Below are positions 52,731-61,240 of a stretch of 64,000 nucleotides of DNA, piece after piece (the first letter of the stretch is position 1; the number at the start of each line of letters is the position of its first letter). A model generated the notes under the pieces. It did no database searches. It was not told where the DNA came from and saw only the letters and a list, made by a program, of their open reading frames with translations. This DNA is from Belnapia mucosa (lineage in GTDB: Bacteria > Pseudomonadota > Alphaproteobacteria > Acetobacterales > Acetobacteraceae): the NCBI RefSeq assembly GCF_016775475.1, contig NZ_JAEUXJ010000010.1:124001-188000 (forward strand). Direction: 5' to 3'. The position numbers and the translations under genes are program-made.

Positions 52731-52981
52731 GCGGGTTCCCCGGCTGGACCGGCCGAGCAGACTGCCGCCGCCGGCGCAAGTCCAGGGGCCATCGCCGCCA
52801 GCCCTTGACAAGGCGGCATCAATGGGCTGATATTCCTATAGAATTTCCGCCTTTCCCTACCCGAAGGGGGTTTTGTCCGAAACTTGCCGAAAACGTCATC
52901 GCGGGTCGTGCCGGTCGGTTAAGCAATCGCCAACCGGGTTCGTCACAATGGAGGCTCGACCGCAATCCGCAGGACCCGCCG

Positions 52982-53506
52982 ATGATCCCCGCGCCGCTCA
53001 GCGACGACCCGAATGGCCGCCACCGCGACCCGGTGACCGGGGCCGCGACCGAGGAGTCCCTGCTGCGCTTCCTGGATGCGGTGCTGGCCATGGCGGAACC
53101 GAACGGGCCGCAGGTCGGGATGCTCTGCCTCGAGGTGGATGGGCTCGACCGGCTGGCCGCCGCGCATGGCCCCGCCCTGCGGGAGGCGGTGCTGCTCGGC
53201 GTCGCCGACCGGATGCAGGAACGCATCCGGATCCAGGACCTGATCGGGCTGGTCGATGGGGGCTTGGGCATCTGCCTGGCCGAGATCTTCCCCGCCCAGG
53301 CGCATGGCGCGGCCCAGCGGCTGCTGCGGGCGGTGCGCTTGCAGCCGGTGCCGACGCCCTTCGGCGCCCTGCCGGTGACCTGCAGCATCGGCCTCGCCCT
53401 CAGCCGCGGGCATGAGGAGGATGGGCCGGCGCTGCTCGCCCGGGCGCAAGGGCTACGGCGGGCGGCCCGCCGTGCCGGGGGCGATACGGTGGTCACGACG
53501 CTGTAG
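52982..53506 (+). CDS. Degenerate GGDEF-domain protein
   Basis: A 174-residue protein with the GGDEF-domain frame: D-P-V-T-G-A at the N-terminus, L-C-L-E-V-D-G-L-D-R-L in the metal position, and a C-terminal C-S-I-G-L-A. The signature loop reads V-D-G-G-L-G-I instead of GGDEF, so cyclic-di-GMP synthesis is unlikely. It may act as a nucleotide sensor or by protein contact. No sensor domain is attached. Start chosen at the first Met of the domain. Confidence 0.75.
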   Translation: MIPAPLSDDPNGRHRDPVTGAATEESLLRFLDAVLAMAEPNGPQVGMLCLEVDGLDRLAAAHGPALREAVLLGVADRMQERIRIQDLIGLVDGGLGICLAEIFPAQAHGAAQRLLRAVRLQPVPTPFGALPVTCSIGLALSRGHEEDGPALLARAQGLRRAARRAGGDTVVTTL

Positions 53507-53549
53507 CGGGGCCTTCGCCCGGCCGCAGGCTTGGGCCTATGATGCGCGC

Positions 53550-54209
53550 GTGAACCTGCTCGCCCCTCCCCGCGCCCGGCTGCCGATCGAGGTTGTCTAT
53601 GACCTCGTCTGCCCCTGGTGCTATCTTGGCATCCGGCGGCTGCGGCGCATGCTGCGGTCCCGCCCGGATGTGCTGGCGGAGCTGGTCTGGCGGCCCTTCC
53701 TGCTGAACCCTGATCTCTCGCCCCAGGGCGTGCCGCGCCAGGACTACATGGCGCGGAAATTCGGCGGCGAGGACCGGGCGCGGCGGCTGCACGGCACCAT
53801 CACCGATCTCGGCCGGGCAGAGGGGATCGAGTTCCGCTTCGACCGCATCCGCCGCATTCCGCATTCGCTCGATGCGCATCGGCTGGTCCGCTGGGCCGGT
53901 CGCTTCGGCGCCGCCGATGCGGTGGTCGAGGCGATTTTCGAGGCCTATTTCACCGAGGGCGCGGATATCGGCGACGCTCATGCGCTGGCCGGCATCGCGG
54001 CGCATCAGGGGCTGGATGGGCCGCTGGCCCGCCGCTTTCTCTCGACCGTCGCCGAGGTCGAGGCGGTGCATGCCGACAATCTCCGCGCCCATCGGCTCGG
54101 CATCAACGGCGTGCCCTGCTTCGTCGTCGGCGGCCGCAGCGCCATCGCCGGCGCGCAGGAGCCGGAAGTGCTGGAACGGCTCCTGGACGTGGCGCTGGCT
54201 GAGGGTTGA
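53550..54209 (+). CDS. DsbA family oxidoreductase (FrnE / HCCA isomerase-like)
   Basis: A 219-residue thioredoxin-fold protein of the FrnE group. C-P-W-C is at residues 21-24 (Y-D-L-V-C-P-W-C-Y-L-G), with the helical insertion and the cis-Pro segment G-V-P-C-F-V. No signal peptide, so it acts in the cytoplasm. A GTG start is used because the N-terminus begins directly before the first strand. Substrates of this group are mostly unknown. Confidence 0.85.
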   Translation: MNLLAPPRARLPIEVVYDLVCPWCYLGIRRLRRMLRSRPDVLAELVWRPFLLNPDLSPQGVPRQDYMARKFGGEDRARRLHGTITDLGRAEGIEFRFDRIRRIPHSLDAHRLVRWAGRFGAADAVVEAIFEAYFTEGADIGDAHALAGIAAHQGLDGPLARRFLSTVAEVEAVHADNLRAHRLGINGVPCFVVGGRSAIAGAQEPEVLERLLDVALAEG

Positions 54210-54212
54210 GGC

Positions 54213-55223
54213 CTAGCTGACGACGGGCACCCGCCCCTCGATCGGGTATTGCGGATCGTTGTAGCCGGGCGTCGAGGGATGTCCGGGCGGCACCAGCCGG
54301 TCGACGAGCGCCTCGTCCTCGGCGGTGAAGCGATAGTCGAGCGCGGCCAGGTAGTCCTCCAGATGCGCCTCGGTGCGGGGGCCGAGGATGCTGCCGGTGA
54401 TCAGCCGGTTGTTGAGCACCCAGGCGATGGCGAAATGCACCGGGGTGGTGCCAGCCCGCTCCGCATGCTCGCGGATGGTCTGGGCAATCTCCAGCGACTC
54501 CGGACGCAGCTCGGTCTCCAGCATGCGCTTGTCGCGGCGGGCGGCGCGGCTGCCGGCCTCGGGCTCGGCGCCGGGGCGGTACTTCGCCGTCAGCACCCCG
54601 CGGGCGAGCGGCGAATAGGGGAAGATGCCGAGGCCGTAATGGGCGGCGACCGGCAGCTGCTCCACCTCCGGCTGGCGGTTCATGGCATTGTAATAGGGCT
54701 GGGAGACGACGGGCCGGTCGATCCCCGCCTGGTCGCAGAGGCGGCAAATCTCGGCGATCCGCCAGGAGCGGTAATTGGAGACGCCGAAATGGCGGATCTT
54801 CCCCGACCGCACCAGATCCGCCAGTGCCCGCACGGTGGTCTCCAGCGGCGTCGCATGGTCCTCCTTGTGGAGGTAGAGGATGTCGATGAAATCGGTGCCG
54901 AGGCGGCGGAGGCAGGCCTCCGTCCCCTGGACCACCCATTTGCGGGAGAGGCCACCCTCGTTCGGACCCTGGCCGACCTTGTTGGCGATCTTGGTCGCCA
55001 CCACCCAGGCATGGCGCCGGGCGGCGATGGCCTGGCCGACCACCTCCTCGGACCGGCCGCCGTTATAGGCATCGGCGGTGTCGAGGAAATTGATCCCGGC
55101 CTCGGCCGCACGGTCGATCAGCCGCGCGCTGGTGGCGGCATCGGTCGGGCCGCCGAACATCATGGTGCCAAGGCAGAATCGGCTGACGCTGAGGCCGCTG
55201 CGGCCGAGGGTGCGGTATTCCAT
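54213..55223 (-). CDS. Aldo/keto reductase
   Basis: A 336-residue NADPH-dependent aldo/keto reductase. The catalytic tetrad appears as D-T-A-D-A-Y (Asp, Tyr), T-K-I (Lys) and H-K-E-D (His). F-G-V-S-N-Y and a C-terminal cofactor segment I-L-G-P-R-T follow. The substrate is unassigned. The ATG at 55223 has GGGAGG upstream. The leader contains a 48-bp hairpin whose base nearly touches this ribosome binding site. Confidence 0.92.
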   Translation of the reverse strand: MEYRTLGRSGLSVSRFCLGTMMFGGPTDAATSARLIDRAAEAGINFLDTADAYNGGRSEEVVGQAIAARRHAWVVATKIANKVGQGPNEGGLSRKWVVQGTEACLRRLGTDFIDILYLHKEDHATPLETTVRALADLVRSGKIRHFGVSNYRSWRIAEICRLCDQAGIDRPVVSQPYYNAMNRQPEVEQLPVAAHYGLGIFPYSPLARGVLTAKYRPGAEPEAGSRAARRDKRMLETELRPESLEIAQTIREHAERAGTTPVHFAIAWVLNNRLITGSILGPRTEAHLEDYLAALDYRFTAEDEALVDRLVPPGHPSTPGYNDPQYPIEGRVPVVS

Positions 55224-55234
55224 GACTAGCCTCC

Positions 55235-55282
55235 CGTTGGACAACGCGCCGCGATGCAGGGATCGCGGCGCGGTATCCAACG
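55235..55282. promoter_or_regulatory. Long hairpin in the aldo/keto reductase leader
   Basis: Two 21-base arms (55235-55255 and 55262-55282) pair with only a 3-base weak interior, around a 6-base loop; the inner 11 bp are perfect. On the plus strand it is followed at once by CATTTTTTT (55283-55291), the form of an intrinsic terminator, but no rightward gene precedes it. On the minus strand it lies between dadA and the aldo/keto reductase ribosome binding site. It may terminate dadA read-through, block antisense transcription, or gate translation. Confidence 0.55.
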
Positions 55283-55375
55283 CATTTTTTTGGTCGCGTG
55301 ATTCACGCCTTCGGCCCTTCCAGCCTCCGGCGATCACGCTCCAGGCGGCCAGTCAGGCCGCCCCCGGCAGGCCCG

Positions 55376-56635
55376 TCAAGCCGCCGCGTAGCGCGTGAGC
55401 GCGAGGTCGTCGGCAGCGATCTCGGGGGTGCGGCCGGTGACGAGGTCCGCCAGCAGCCGGCCGCTGCCGCAGGCCATGGTCCAGCCGAGCGTGCCATGGC
55501 CGGTGTTCAGATGCAGGTTGCGGTAGCGTGTCGGCCCCACCACCGGCGTCCCGTCCGGCGTCATCGGCCGCAGGCCGGTCCAGAACTGCGCCTGAGCCAG
55601 GTCGCCACCATGGGGGAAGAGATCGCCCACCGAATGCGCCAGCGTCTCCCGCCGCGGGCCGCGGAGCTTCAGGTTGAACCCCGCCAGCTCCGCCGTGCCG
55701 CCGACCCGGATACGGTCGCCGAGCCGGGTGATCGCCACCTTGTAGGTCTCGTCCATCACGGTCGAGACCGGCGCCGCCGCTTCCTCGGTGACCGGCAGGG
55801 TCAGCGAATAGCCCTTCACCGGATAGACCGGGACCTGCACGCCGAGCGGCCGCAGCAGCGCGGTCGAGTAGCTGCCGAGCGCGACCACGTAGCCGTCGGC
55901 GGTGAAGCGGCCCTGACCGGTGGCGACGCCGGTGATGCGGTCGCCCTCGCTCTCGATCGCCTGGATGGTTACGCCCTGGCGAAATTCGACCTCCGCCTCG
56001 GCCGCCATGGCGGCGAGCCGCTGGGTGAAGACATGCGCATCGCCGGTCTCGTCGCCTGGAAGGCGGAGGCCGCCGACGAATTTGCCCTCGACTAGGCCGA
56101 GCGCCGGCTCGGCGCCGACGCAGCCCTTGGGGTCCAGCAGCTCATAGGGGACATGGAAGGCATCGAGCACGGCGGTGTCGCCGCCGACCGAGTCGAGCTG
56201 CTTCTGGGTGCGGAAAAGCTGCAGCGTGCCCTGGGTCCGCTGGTCATAGGCGATGCCGGTTTCGTCCCGCAAATCGCGGAGGCAGTCGCGGCTGTATTCC
56301 GCCAGCCGCACCATGCGCGCCTTGTTGGTGGCGTAGGCATCCTCGGTGCAGTTCGCGAGCATCCGCGCCAGCCAGGGATAGAGCCCGCCCTTGGCCTGCG
56401 GCCAGAAGACCAGCGGCCGGTGGCGCATCATCAGCCATTTCAGCGCCTTGACCGGGATGCCCGGGCCGGCCCAGGGGGCGGAATAGCCGGGCGAGACCTG
56501 GCCGGCATTGGCGAAGCTGGTCTCCATCCCGGCCGCCGGCTGGCGGTCGATGACAGTCACCTGGTGGCCGGCGCGGGAGAGATACCAGGCGCTGGTCACC
56601 CCGACCACGCCGCTGCCGAGCACCAGAACCCGCAT
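55376..56635 (-). CDS. dadA: D-amino acid dehydrogenase
   Basis: A 419-residue FAD enzyme of the DadA family that oxidises D-amino acids (chiefly D-Ala) to 2-oxo acids, feeding electrons to the membrane quinone pool. The dinucleotide motif V-L-G-S-G-V-V-G is at about residues 4-11, followed by E-T-S-F-A-N-A-G-Q and a C-terminal N-T-G-H-G-T-L-G-W-T. The second Met codon (56635) is used since the first FAD strand starts there. No dadX racemase is adjacent. Divergent from an Lrp/AsnC regulator that probably controls it. Confidence 0.93.
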   Translation of the reverse strand: MRVLVLGSGVVGVTSAWYLSRAGHQVTVIDRQPAAGMETSFANAGQVSPGYSAPWAGPGIPVKALKWLMMRHRPLVFWPQAKGGLYPWLARMLANCTEDAYATNKARMVRLAEYSRDCLRDLRDETGIAYDQRTQGTLQLFRTQKQLDSVGGDTAVLDAFHVPYELLDPKGCVGAEPALGLVEGKFVGGLRLPGDETGDAHVFTQRLAAMAAEAEVEFRQGVTIQAIESEGDRITGVATGQGRFTADGYVVALGSYSTALLRPLGVQVPVYPVKGYSLTLPVTEEAAAPVSTVMDETYKVAITRLGDRIRVGGTAELAGFNLKLRGPRRETLAHSVGDLFPHGGDLAQAQFWTGLRPMTPDGTPVVGPTRYRNLHLNTGHGTLGWTMACGSGRLLADLVTGRTPEIAADDLALTRYAAA

Positions 56636-56682
56636 CGCCCCCTCCGCCTCATTGTCCAAACGAGCCTAGGCGTCAGGAGATG

Positions 56683-56755
56683 CGAATTTCACGCCAGAGC
56701 TTCGATGGTCCTGCACAAAGCCTCGAATTTTCGGCATGATCTGCGGCGAATTCGC
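56683..56755. promoter_or_regulatory. Possible Lrp operator between dadA and lrp-like gene
   Basis: In the 130-bp divergent region, CGAATT recurs at 56683-56688, 56724-56729 and 56747-56752, the last inside the 10-bp palindrome GCGAATTCGC (56746-56755). Lrp/AsnC regulators commonly bind several AT-centred sites in such divergent promoters. The assignment rests on position and repetition only. Confidence 0.35.
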
Positions 56756-56765
56756 AGAGTCTTCG

Positions 56766-57215
56766 ATGCTCGCCCTGGACGAGACCGACCGCGTCATCCT
56801 CCGCCTGCTCCGCGCCGACGGGCGGATGACCAATGCCGACCTCGCCGAGGCGGTGGGGCTCTCGCCCTCGGCCTGCCTGCGGCGGGTCCGGCTGCTGGAG
56901 CATCGCGGCATCATCCGTGGCTATACCGCCCTGATCGAGGAGGCCGCGCCGCGCGACCTGGTGGTGGTGATCGTGCAGATCACCCTCGACCGCCAGACCG
57001 ATGAGCATCTGAAGCGCTTCGAGGAGGCGGTGCGGCGCTGCGCCGAGGTGCGGGAGTGCTATCTCATGACCGGCATCGCCGACTACCTGCTGCGGGTCGA
57101 GGCGCGCGACGCGGCGGATTACGAGCGCATCCATAAGGAGGTGCTCTCCCGCCTGCCCGGCGTCGCCCGCATCCAGTCGAGCTTCGCCATTCGCACGGTG
57201 ATCCGGGGGCATTGA
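56766..57215 (+). CDS. Lrp/AsnC family transcriptional regulator
   Basis: A 149-residue regulator with an N-terminal winged HTH (L-D-E-T-D-R-V-I-L-R-L-L-R-A-D-G-R, L-A-E-A-V-G-L-S-P-S-A-C) and a C-terminal RAM domain (Y-L-M-T-G-I-A-D-Y-L-L-R-V). It probably senses an amino acid and controls the divergent dadA gene. The ATG at 56766 starts directly before the HTH; 56736 is an alternative. The stop overlaps the MOSC gene start (TGATG). Confidence 0.92.
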   Translation: MLALDETDRVILRLLRADGRMTNADLAEAVGLSPSACLRRVRLLEHRGIIRGYTALIEEAAPRDLVVVIVQITLDRQTDEHLKRFEEAVRRCAEVRECYLMTGIADYLLRVEARDAADYERIHKEVLSRLPGVARIQSSFAIRTVIRGH

Positions 57216-57754
57216 TGGGACAGGTGGTGGCGGTGGCGCTGGATGGCGCGCATCGGTTCTCGAAGGGGCTGACGCCCGAGATCACGCTGGTCGAAGGGCT
57301 CGGCATCGCCGGCGATGCGCATGCCGGCATCACGGTGAAGCACCGCTCCCGCGTCGCCCGCGACCCGAGCCAGCCCAATCTGCGCCAGGTCCATCTGCTC
57401 CAGGCCGAGCTGTTCGAGGAGGTCGCGGCGGGCGGCTTCCGGGTCGCGCCGGCCGAGCTGGGGGAGAATGTCACCACAAGCGGCATCGACCTGCTTGGCC
57501 TGCCGACGGGGACGCGGCTGCGGCTCGGAGCGGAGGCCGTGGTGGAGGTCACTGGGCTGCGCAATCCCTGCAGCCAGATCGAGCGTTGGCAACCTGGGCT
57601 GCTGGCTGCAGTGCTCGACCGCGACGCCGATGGCAGGCTGGTGCGGAAGGCGGGGATCATGGCGGTCGTCGTGACAGGGGGGCCGGTGCGGCCCGGGGAT
57701 GCGATCACGGTCGAGCTGCCGCCGCCGCCCCACCGGCGGCTGGAGCCGGTCTGA
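57215..57754 (+). CDS. MOSC domain-containing protein
   Basis: A 179-residue stand-alone MOSC protein. The domain shows G-I-A-G-D-A-H-A-G near the start, G-E-N-V-T-T-S-G-I-D-L, and the conserved Cys in T-G-L-R-N-P-C-S-Q-I. MOSC proteins handle sulfur or molybdenum cofactor chemistry; the partner is not evident here. ATG at 57215 overlaps the upstream stop, and its stop overlaps the next start, so lrp-MOSC-epimerase form one coupled run. Confidence 0.88.
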   Translation: MGQVVAVALDGAHRFSKGLTPEITLVEGLGIAGDAHAGITVKHRSRVARDPSQPNLRQVHLLQAELFEEVAAGGFRVAPAELGENVTTSGIDLLGLPTGTRLRLGAEAVVEVTGLRNPCSQIERWQPGLLAAVLDRDADGRLVRKAGIMAVVVTGGPVRPGDAITVELPPPPHRRLEPV

Positions 57755-58605
57755 TGCGGATCGCCGCCGCCGGCATCGCCGCCGAGATCAAGCCGCAGGG
57801 TGCGGAGCTCTGCCGGTTGCAGGATGGGGCCGGCCGGGACTTCCTCTGGGAGGCCGGCCCGACCTGGCCGCGGCATTCGCCGGTGCTCTTCCCCATCATC
57901 GGCAAGCTGGCGGGCGACGCTTACCGCCATGCCGGCCAGCGGTACGCCATGACCCAGCACGGCTTTGCCCGCGACCGCGACTTCACCCCCATCGCCGCCG
58001 AGGCGGATCGCTGCGCCTTCCGCCTGACCGACGACGCCGCGACGCGGGAGGCCTATCCCTTCGCCTTCGCGCTCGAGCTTCATTACGCCGTCGCCGGCAG
58101 CAGGCTGCGGGTGGAGTATGTGCTGTCCAATTCAGGCGAGGAGGCCCTGCCCGCCTCGCTCGGCGCCCATCCGGCCTTCCGCTGGCCCCTGCCGGGCGCC
58201 GAAGGCGAGCCGCATGCGATCCTGTTCGACCAGCCGGAGCCGGCCCCGGTCCGGCGCCTCTCGGGCGGGCTGCTGGAAGCGGCGCCGGTGCCGACGCCGA
58301 TCCAGGACCGGCGGCTCGATCTCGAGCCCGGCCTGTTCGCGGCGGATGCGCTGATCCTCGACCGCGTCGCCAGCCGCGGCCTTGATTACCGCGCGGCGGG
58401 CGGTGCCGGGCTGCGCTTCGAATTCAGCGGCTTTCCCGTGCTCGCCCTCTGGTGCCGGCCGGGTGCGGGCTTCCTCTGCATCGAGCCCTGGCAGGGCTTC
58501 CACAGCCCCGAGGGCTGGGATGGCGACTTCGCCGAGAAGCCCGGGGTGGTCTCCATCCCGCCGGGGGGCGAATTCCGCGCCGGCTGGTCGGTGACGCTCG
58601 GCTAG
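57754..58605 (+). CDS. Aldose 1-epimerase family protein
   Basis: A 283-residue galactose-mutarotase-fold protein of the LacX/YeaD-like group. F-L-W-E-A-G-P, H-G-F-A-R-D-R-D-F and G-A-H-P-A-F-R-W-P carry the catalytic His residues, and a Glu lies in the C-terminal I-E-P-W-Q-G. The sugar or sugar phosphate acted on is unknown. Starts by a TGATG overlap with the MOSC gene and ends four bases before the tRNA-Arg gene on the other strand. Confidence 0.88.
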   Translation: MRIAAAGIAAEIKPQGAELCRLQDGAGRDFLWEAGPTWPRHSPVLFPIIGKLAGDAYRHAGQRYAMTQHGFARDRDFTPIAAEADRCAFRLTDDAATREAYPFAFALELHYAVAGSRLRVEYVLSNSGEEALPASLGAHPAFRWPLPGAEGEPHAILFDQPEPAPVRRLSGGLLEAAPVPTPIQDRRLDLEPGLFAADALILDRVASRGLDYRAAGGAGLRFEFSGFPVLALWCRPGAGFLCIEPWQGFHSPEGWDGDFAEKPGVVSIPPGGEFRAGWSVTLG

Positions 58606-58609
58606 AAGG

Positions 58610-58686
58610 TGGCGCGCCCGGCGGGATTCGAACCCACGACCACACGCTTAGAAGGCGCGTGCTCTATCCAGCTGAGCTACGGGCGC
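58610..58686 (-). tRNA. tRNA-Arg(TCT)
   Basis: A 77-base tRNA on the minus strand. It has the acceptor GCGCCCG paired with CGGGCGC, discriminator G, encoded CCA, D-loop, anticodon TCT in loop CTTCTAA and T-loop GGTTCGAATCC. No inserted element follows its 3' end. Confidence 0.95.
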
Positions 58687-58693
58687 GAATCGG

Positions 58694-59005
58694 TCAGTGG
58701 GTCCAGTTCTCCGGCCGGCCAAAGCGGAAATTATCGGCATAGACCTTGGCCTTGATGCGGACCGGCTTCGGCTCCTCGACCTCATAGGGAATGCCATGCG
58801 CCTCGGCATAGGCGATGGCGTCCTCCTTGGTCGCAAAATGCAGGGAGACCTGGGCATTGGTATCGCCCGACCCGGCCCAGCCCATCAGCGGGTCGATAAG
58901 CTGCCGCTCGCCCGGCTCATAGGCCAGGGTCCAGCCCTGGGAGCGCCCCCGGCCGGACTGCATGGCGGAGCGCGGGACGACGAAGATGCGGGCAAGCTGC
59001 GACAT
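58694..59005 (-). CDS. NADH-ubiquinone oxidoreductase accessory subunit, NDUFS4-like
   Basis: A 103-residue protein of the ETC complex I subunit conserved-region family, homologous to mitochondrial NDUFS4. The Q-S-G-R-G-R-S-Q-G-W segment, P-L-M-G-W-A-G-S-G-D-T and the C-terminal Y-A-D-N-F-R-F-G-R-P-E-N-W-T-H are diagnostic. It stabilises the NADH-dehydrogenase arm of complex I. It is found in alphaproteobacteria, which fits the taxon, and is encoded alone between two tRNA genes. Confidence 0.93.
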   Translation of the reverse strand: MSQLARIFVVPRSAMQSGRGRSQGWTLAYEPGERQLIDPLMGWAGSGDTNAQVSLHFATKEDAIAYAEAHGIPYEVEEPKPVRIKAKVYADNFRFGRPENWTH

Positions 59006-59031
59006 AGGGCGTCCTCGATGCGAAGCCGGTC

Positions 59032-59105
59032 TCGGGGCGAGAGGATTCGAACCTCCGACCCTCTGCTCCCAAAGCAGATGCGCTACCAGACTGCGCCACG
59101 CCCCG
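59032..59105 (-). tRNA. tRNA-Pro(TGG)
   Basis: A 74-base tRNA on the minus strand with acceptor CGGGGCG paired with CGCCCCG, discriminator A and anticodon TGG. The T-loop is GGTTCGAATCC. CCA is not encoded, unlike the tRNA-Ser and tRNA-Arg genes of the window, and must be added by nucleotidyltransferase. Confidence 0.94.
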
Positions 59106-59171
59106 ACCGGGCCGCAAACTAGGCGTTCGGCGGCGCGGCGGCAACCATGGAGGCTGCCGCCGCGCCGGGGA

Positions 59172-60188
59172 TTACCGCATCGGCCAGGAATACATCAGCC
59201 CGCCATCGGTCCAGAGCCGGTTCATGCCCCGCTCCAGCCCGATCGGCGTCTTCTGTCCCAGATGGCGCTCGAACAGCTCGCCATAGTTGCCGATCGCCTT
59301 GATCGCGTTGAAGGCCCAGGCCGGGTCCAGCTTCAGCGCCTGGCCGAGCACCGGATCGGTGCCGAGCAGGCGGCGAATCTCCGGGTTCGGGCTGGCCTTC
59401 ATCGCATCAAGGTTGGTGCTGGCCACGCCCAGCTCCTCCGCCTGGATCAGCGCGGAGAGGGTCCAGCGGATCACGTCGAACCATTCCTGGTCGTCGCGGC
59501 GGACCACCGGCCCATAGGGCTCCTTGCTGAAGCGCTGCGGCAGGATCACGAAATTGCCGGGATTGGTAAATTGGCTCCGCAGCGCCGCGAGCTGCGTCGC
59601 ATCCGTGCCGATGGCATCGCACCGGCCCGCCTGCAGCGCGGTCGCATTGTCCTGCATCCGCTCCTGCAGCAGCGGGGTGAAGCGCAGGTTGTTGGCGCGG
59701 AACCAGTCCGTCGTCACCAGCTCATTCGTCGTGCCGGGCGAAAGGCAGATGGTCATGCCATCCATCCCCTTCGGCTCCGTCACGCCGGCATCCTTGCGGA
59801 CCATGAAGCCATGGCCGTCATAGAGGTTCACCGCGACCATGCGCAGGCCGAGCGTGGTGTCGCGCGTCATGGTCAACGTGGTCTGGCGTATCAGCACGTC
59901 GATCTCGCCCGATTGCAGGGCGGTGAAGCGCTGCACCGCGGTCAGCGGCACGAAGCGGACCTTGTTCGGGTCGCCGAAGACCGCTGCCGCGACGCCGCGG
60001 CAGAGATCGGCATCCATGCCGCGCCAGACACCCTGGCTATCCGGCAGGGAGAAGCCGGCGACGCCGACATTGACACCGCAATTGAGCATCCCCCGCGCCT
60101 TCACGGCCTCGAAGGTCTGGCCCGCCTGGGCGGAGGCGGAAAGGCCGAGCGCGAGCGCCGCGCCGGCCAGAAGGCGTTTCAGCATCAT
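59172..60188 (-). CDS. Amino acid ABC transporter substrate-binding protein (AapJ-like)
   Basis: A 338-residue periplasmic solute-binding protein of the general L-amino acid type. The signal peptide is L-L-A-G-A-A-L-A-L-G-L-S-A-S-A-Q-A-G. G-V-A-G-F-S-L-P-D, G-M-D-A-D-L-C-R-G-V-A-A-A-V-F-G and D-V-L-I-R-Q-T-T follow. The N-G-Q-type C-terminal L-G-Q-K-T-P-I-G-L is typical of AapJ. No permease or ATPase genes are adjacent in the window. Start may be the second Met (60185). Confidence 0.9.
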   Translation of the reverse strand: MMLKRLLAGAALALGLSASAQAGQTFEAVKARGMLNCGVNVGVAGFSLPDSQGVWRGMDADLCRGVAAAVFGDPNKVRFVPLTAVQRFTALQSGEIDVLIRQTTLTMTRDTTLGLRMVAVNLYDGHGFMVRKDAGVTEPKGMDGMTICLSPGTTNELVTTDWFRANNLRFTPLLQERMQDNATALQAGRCDAIGTDATQLAALRSQFTNPGNFVILPQRFSKEPYGPVVRRDDQEWFDVIRWTLSALIQAEELGVASTNLDAMKASPNPEIRRLLGTDPVLGQALKLDPAWAFNAIKAIGNYGELFERHLGQKTPIGLERGMNRLWTDGGLMYSWPMR

Positions 60189-60192
60189 GGCC

Positions 60193-60873
60193 TCAGCGCA
60201 TCGGCGAGTTGGAGGTGGGCTTCAGCACCATCGTCGTCTGCTGCTTCAGCGCGCCGAGCGGGGCCGTTGCCTTCTGGAACTCCGCCCAGCCCGGATCGGC
60301 CGCCATCGCCGCGCGCCGCTTGTCCCGGTCGCCGAGCGAGCTGTAGGCCCAGGCGAAGACGGCCTGGTTGATCGGCCCGCATTCGGTCACCGCGAACCAG
60401 AGCAGCTGCCCGAGCAGGCGGTCCTGCACCGGCTTGCCCAGATCCCGATAGAGATCGATCCAGGCCTGCGCCTTGCCCGGCACGAAATCATAGGTGCGGT
60501 GATCGACCCACATCTCCGGGCCCTCGATCTTCCGCTCGAATGCCTGGCCGACCTTCTGCAGCGGCGAGAATGGCACGGTCTTGAGGAGCTTCGCCTCCTG
60601 CGCCATCAGGGCGCCGGTGTCGCGGCTCTCGCGCAGGAAGCGCTGCCATTCGGGGTCGGCGTCGCGGCGGCCCATGCCGCGCTCGCGCTCGTCGATGTCG
60701 TCATAGCCGCGGACGAAGAGGATACGGTTGATCTGGCCGAATTCGACCGTGAACATGCCGATCAGCGGCGTCAGCGTGCGCGAGGAGGCGGGACCGCCGC
60801 ACTCCTGGTAGCATTTCAGCCAGGCCGGCAGTTTGCCCGGATGCATGGTGTAGATGCGCTGTTCGAGGAACAT
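60193..60873 (-). CDS. NIPSNAP family protein
   Basis: A 226-residue protein with two ferredoxin-like NIPSNAP repeats, the first starting L-E-Q-R-I-Y-T-M-H-P-G-K and the second Y-D-F-V-P-G-K-A-Q-A-W. Function of bacterial members is unclear. The ATG at 60873 follows GGGAGGG; the upstream extension has no similarity. It lies four bases before the amino-acid-binding protein gene, so the two may be cotranscribed. Confidence 0.85.
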   Translation of the reverse strand: MFLEQRIYTMHPGKLPAWLKCYQECGGPASSRTLTPLIGMFTVEFGQINRILFVRGYDDIDERERGMGRRDADPEWQRFLRESRDTGALMAQEAKLLKTVPFSPLQKVGQAFERKIEGPEMWVDHRTYDFVPGKAQAWIDLYRDLGKPVQDRLLGQLLWFAVTECGPINQAVFAWAYSSLGDRDKRRAAMAADPGWAEFQKATAPLGALKQQTTMVLKPTSNSPMR

Positions 60874-60955
60874 CGGTTCCCTCCCCTTCACGATGGGCGG
60901 AGTGCCGCATGTTCCCGCGCCGCGGTCAATGCGGCTTCGGCCATCCGGGGGAGGC

Positions 60956-61201
60956 TCAGCGGGCCGGGTCGGGGCCGGGCAGGGTCGCCCCAAGCTGGCG
61001 GGCGCCGGCCTCGGTCACCTGGAAGATGACCCGGCCGCCCGCGATCGCCTCGCCCCGGTGCAGCAGGCCGAGGCTGGCCAGCCGCGTGGCGATCGGGTCG
61101 TCGGCCGCCGCCGGGTAGTGGTTGCGATACGGCACCGCGGCGCGGTCAAGGCCAAGGGCCTGACGCAGCAACTCACGTGACTCGGGATCGAGGAAGGGCA
61201 C
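60956..61201 (-). CDS. Small hypothetical protein, winged-helix-like
   Basis: An 81-residue protein starting at GTG with P-F-L-D-P-E-S-R-E-L-L-R-Q-A. The R-L-A-S-L-G-L-L and G-G-R-V-I-F-Q-V-T-E-A-G-A segments look like a winged-helix fold (recognition helix plus wing). No clear ribosome binding site; the composition fits a real gene of this genome. Confidence 0.5.
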   Translation of the reverse strand: MPFLDPESRELLRQALGLDRAAVPYRNHYPAAADDPIATRLASLGLLHRGEAIAGGRVIFQVTEAGARQLGATLPGPDPAR

Positions 61202-61240
61202 ATCTGGGGAATGCCCGGGGCCCCGCCCGGTTCCCTGCGC

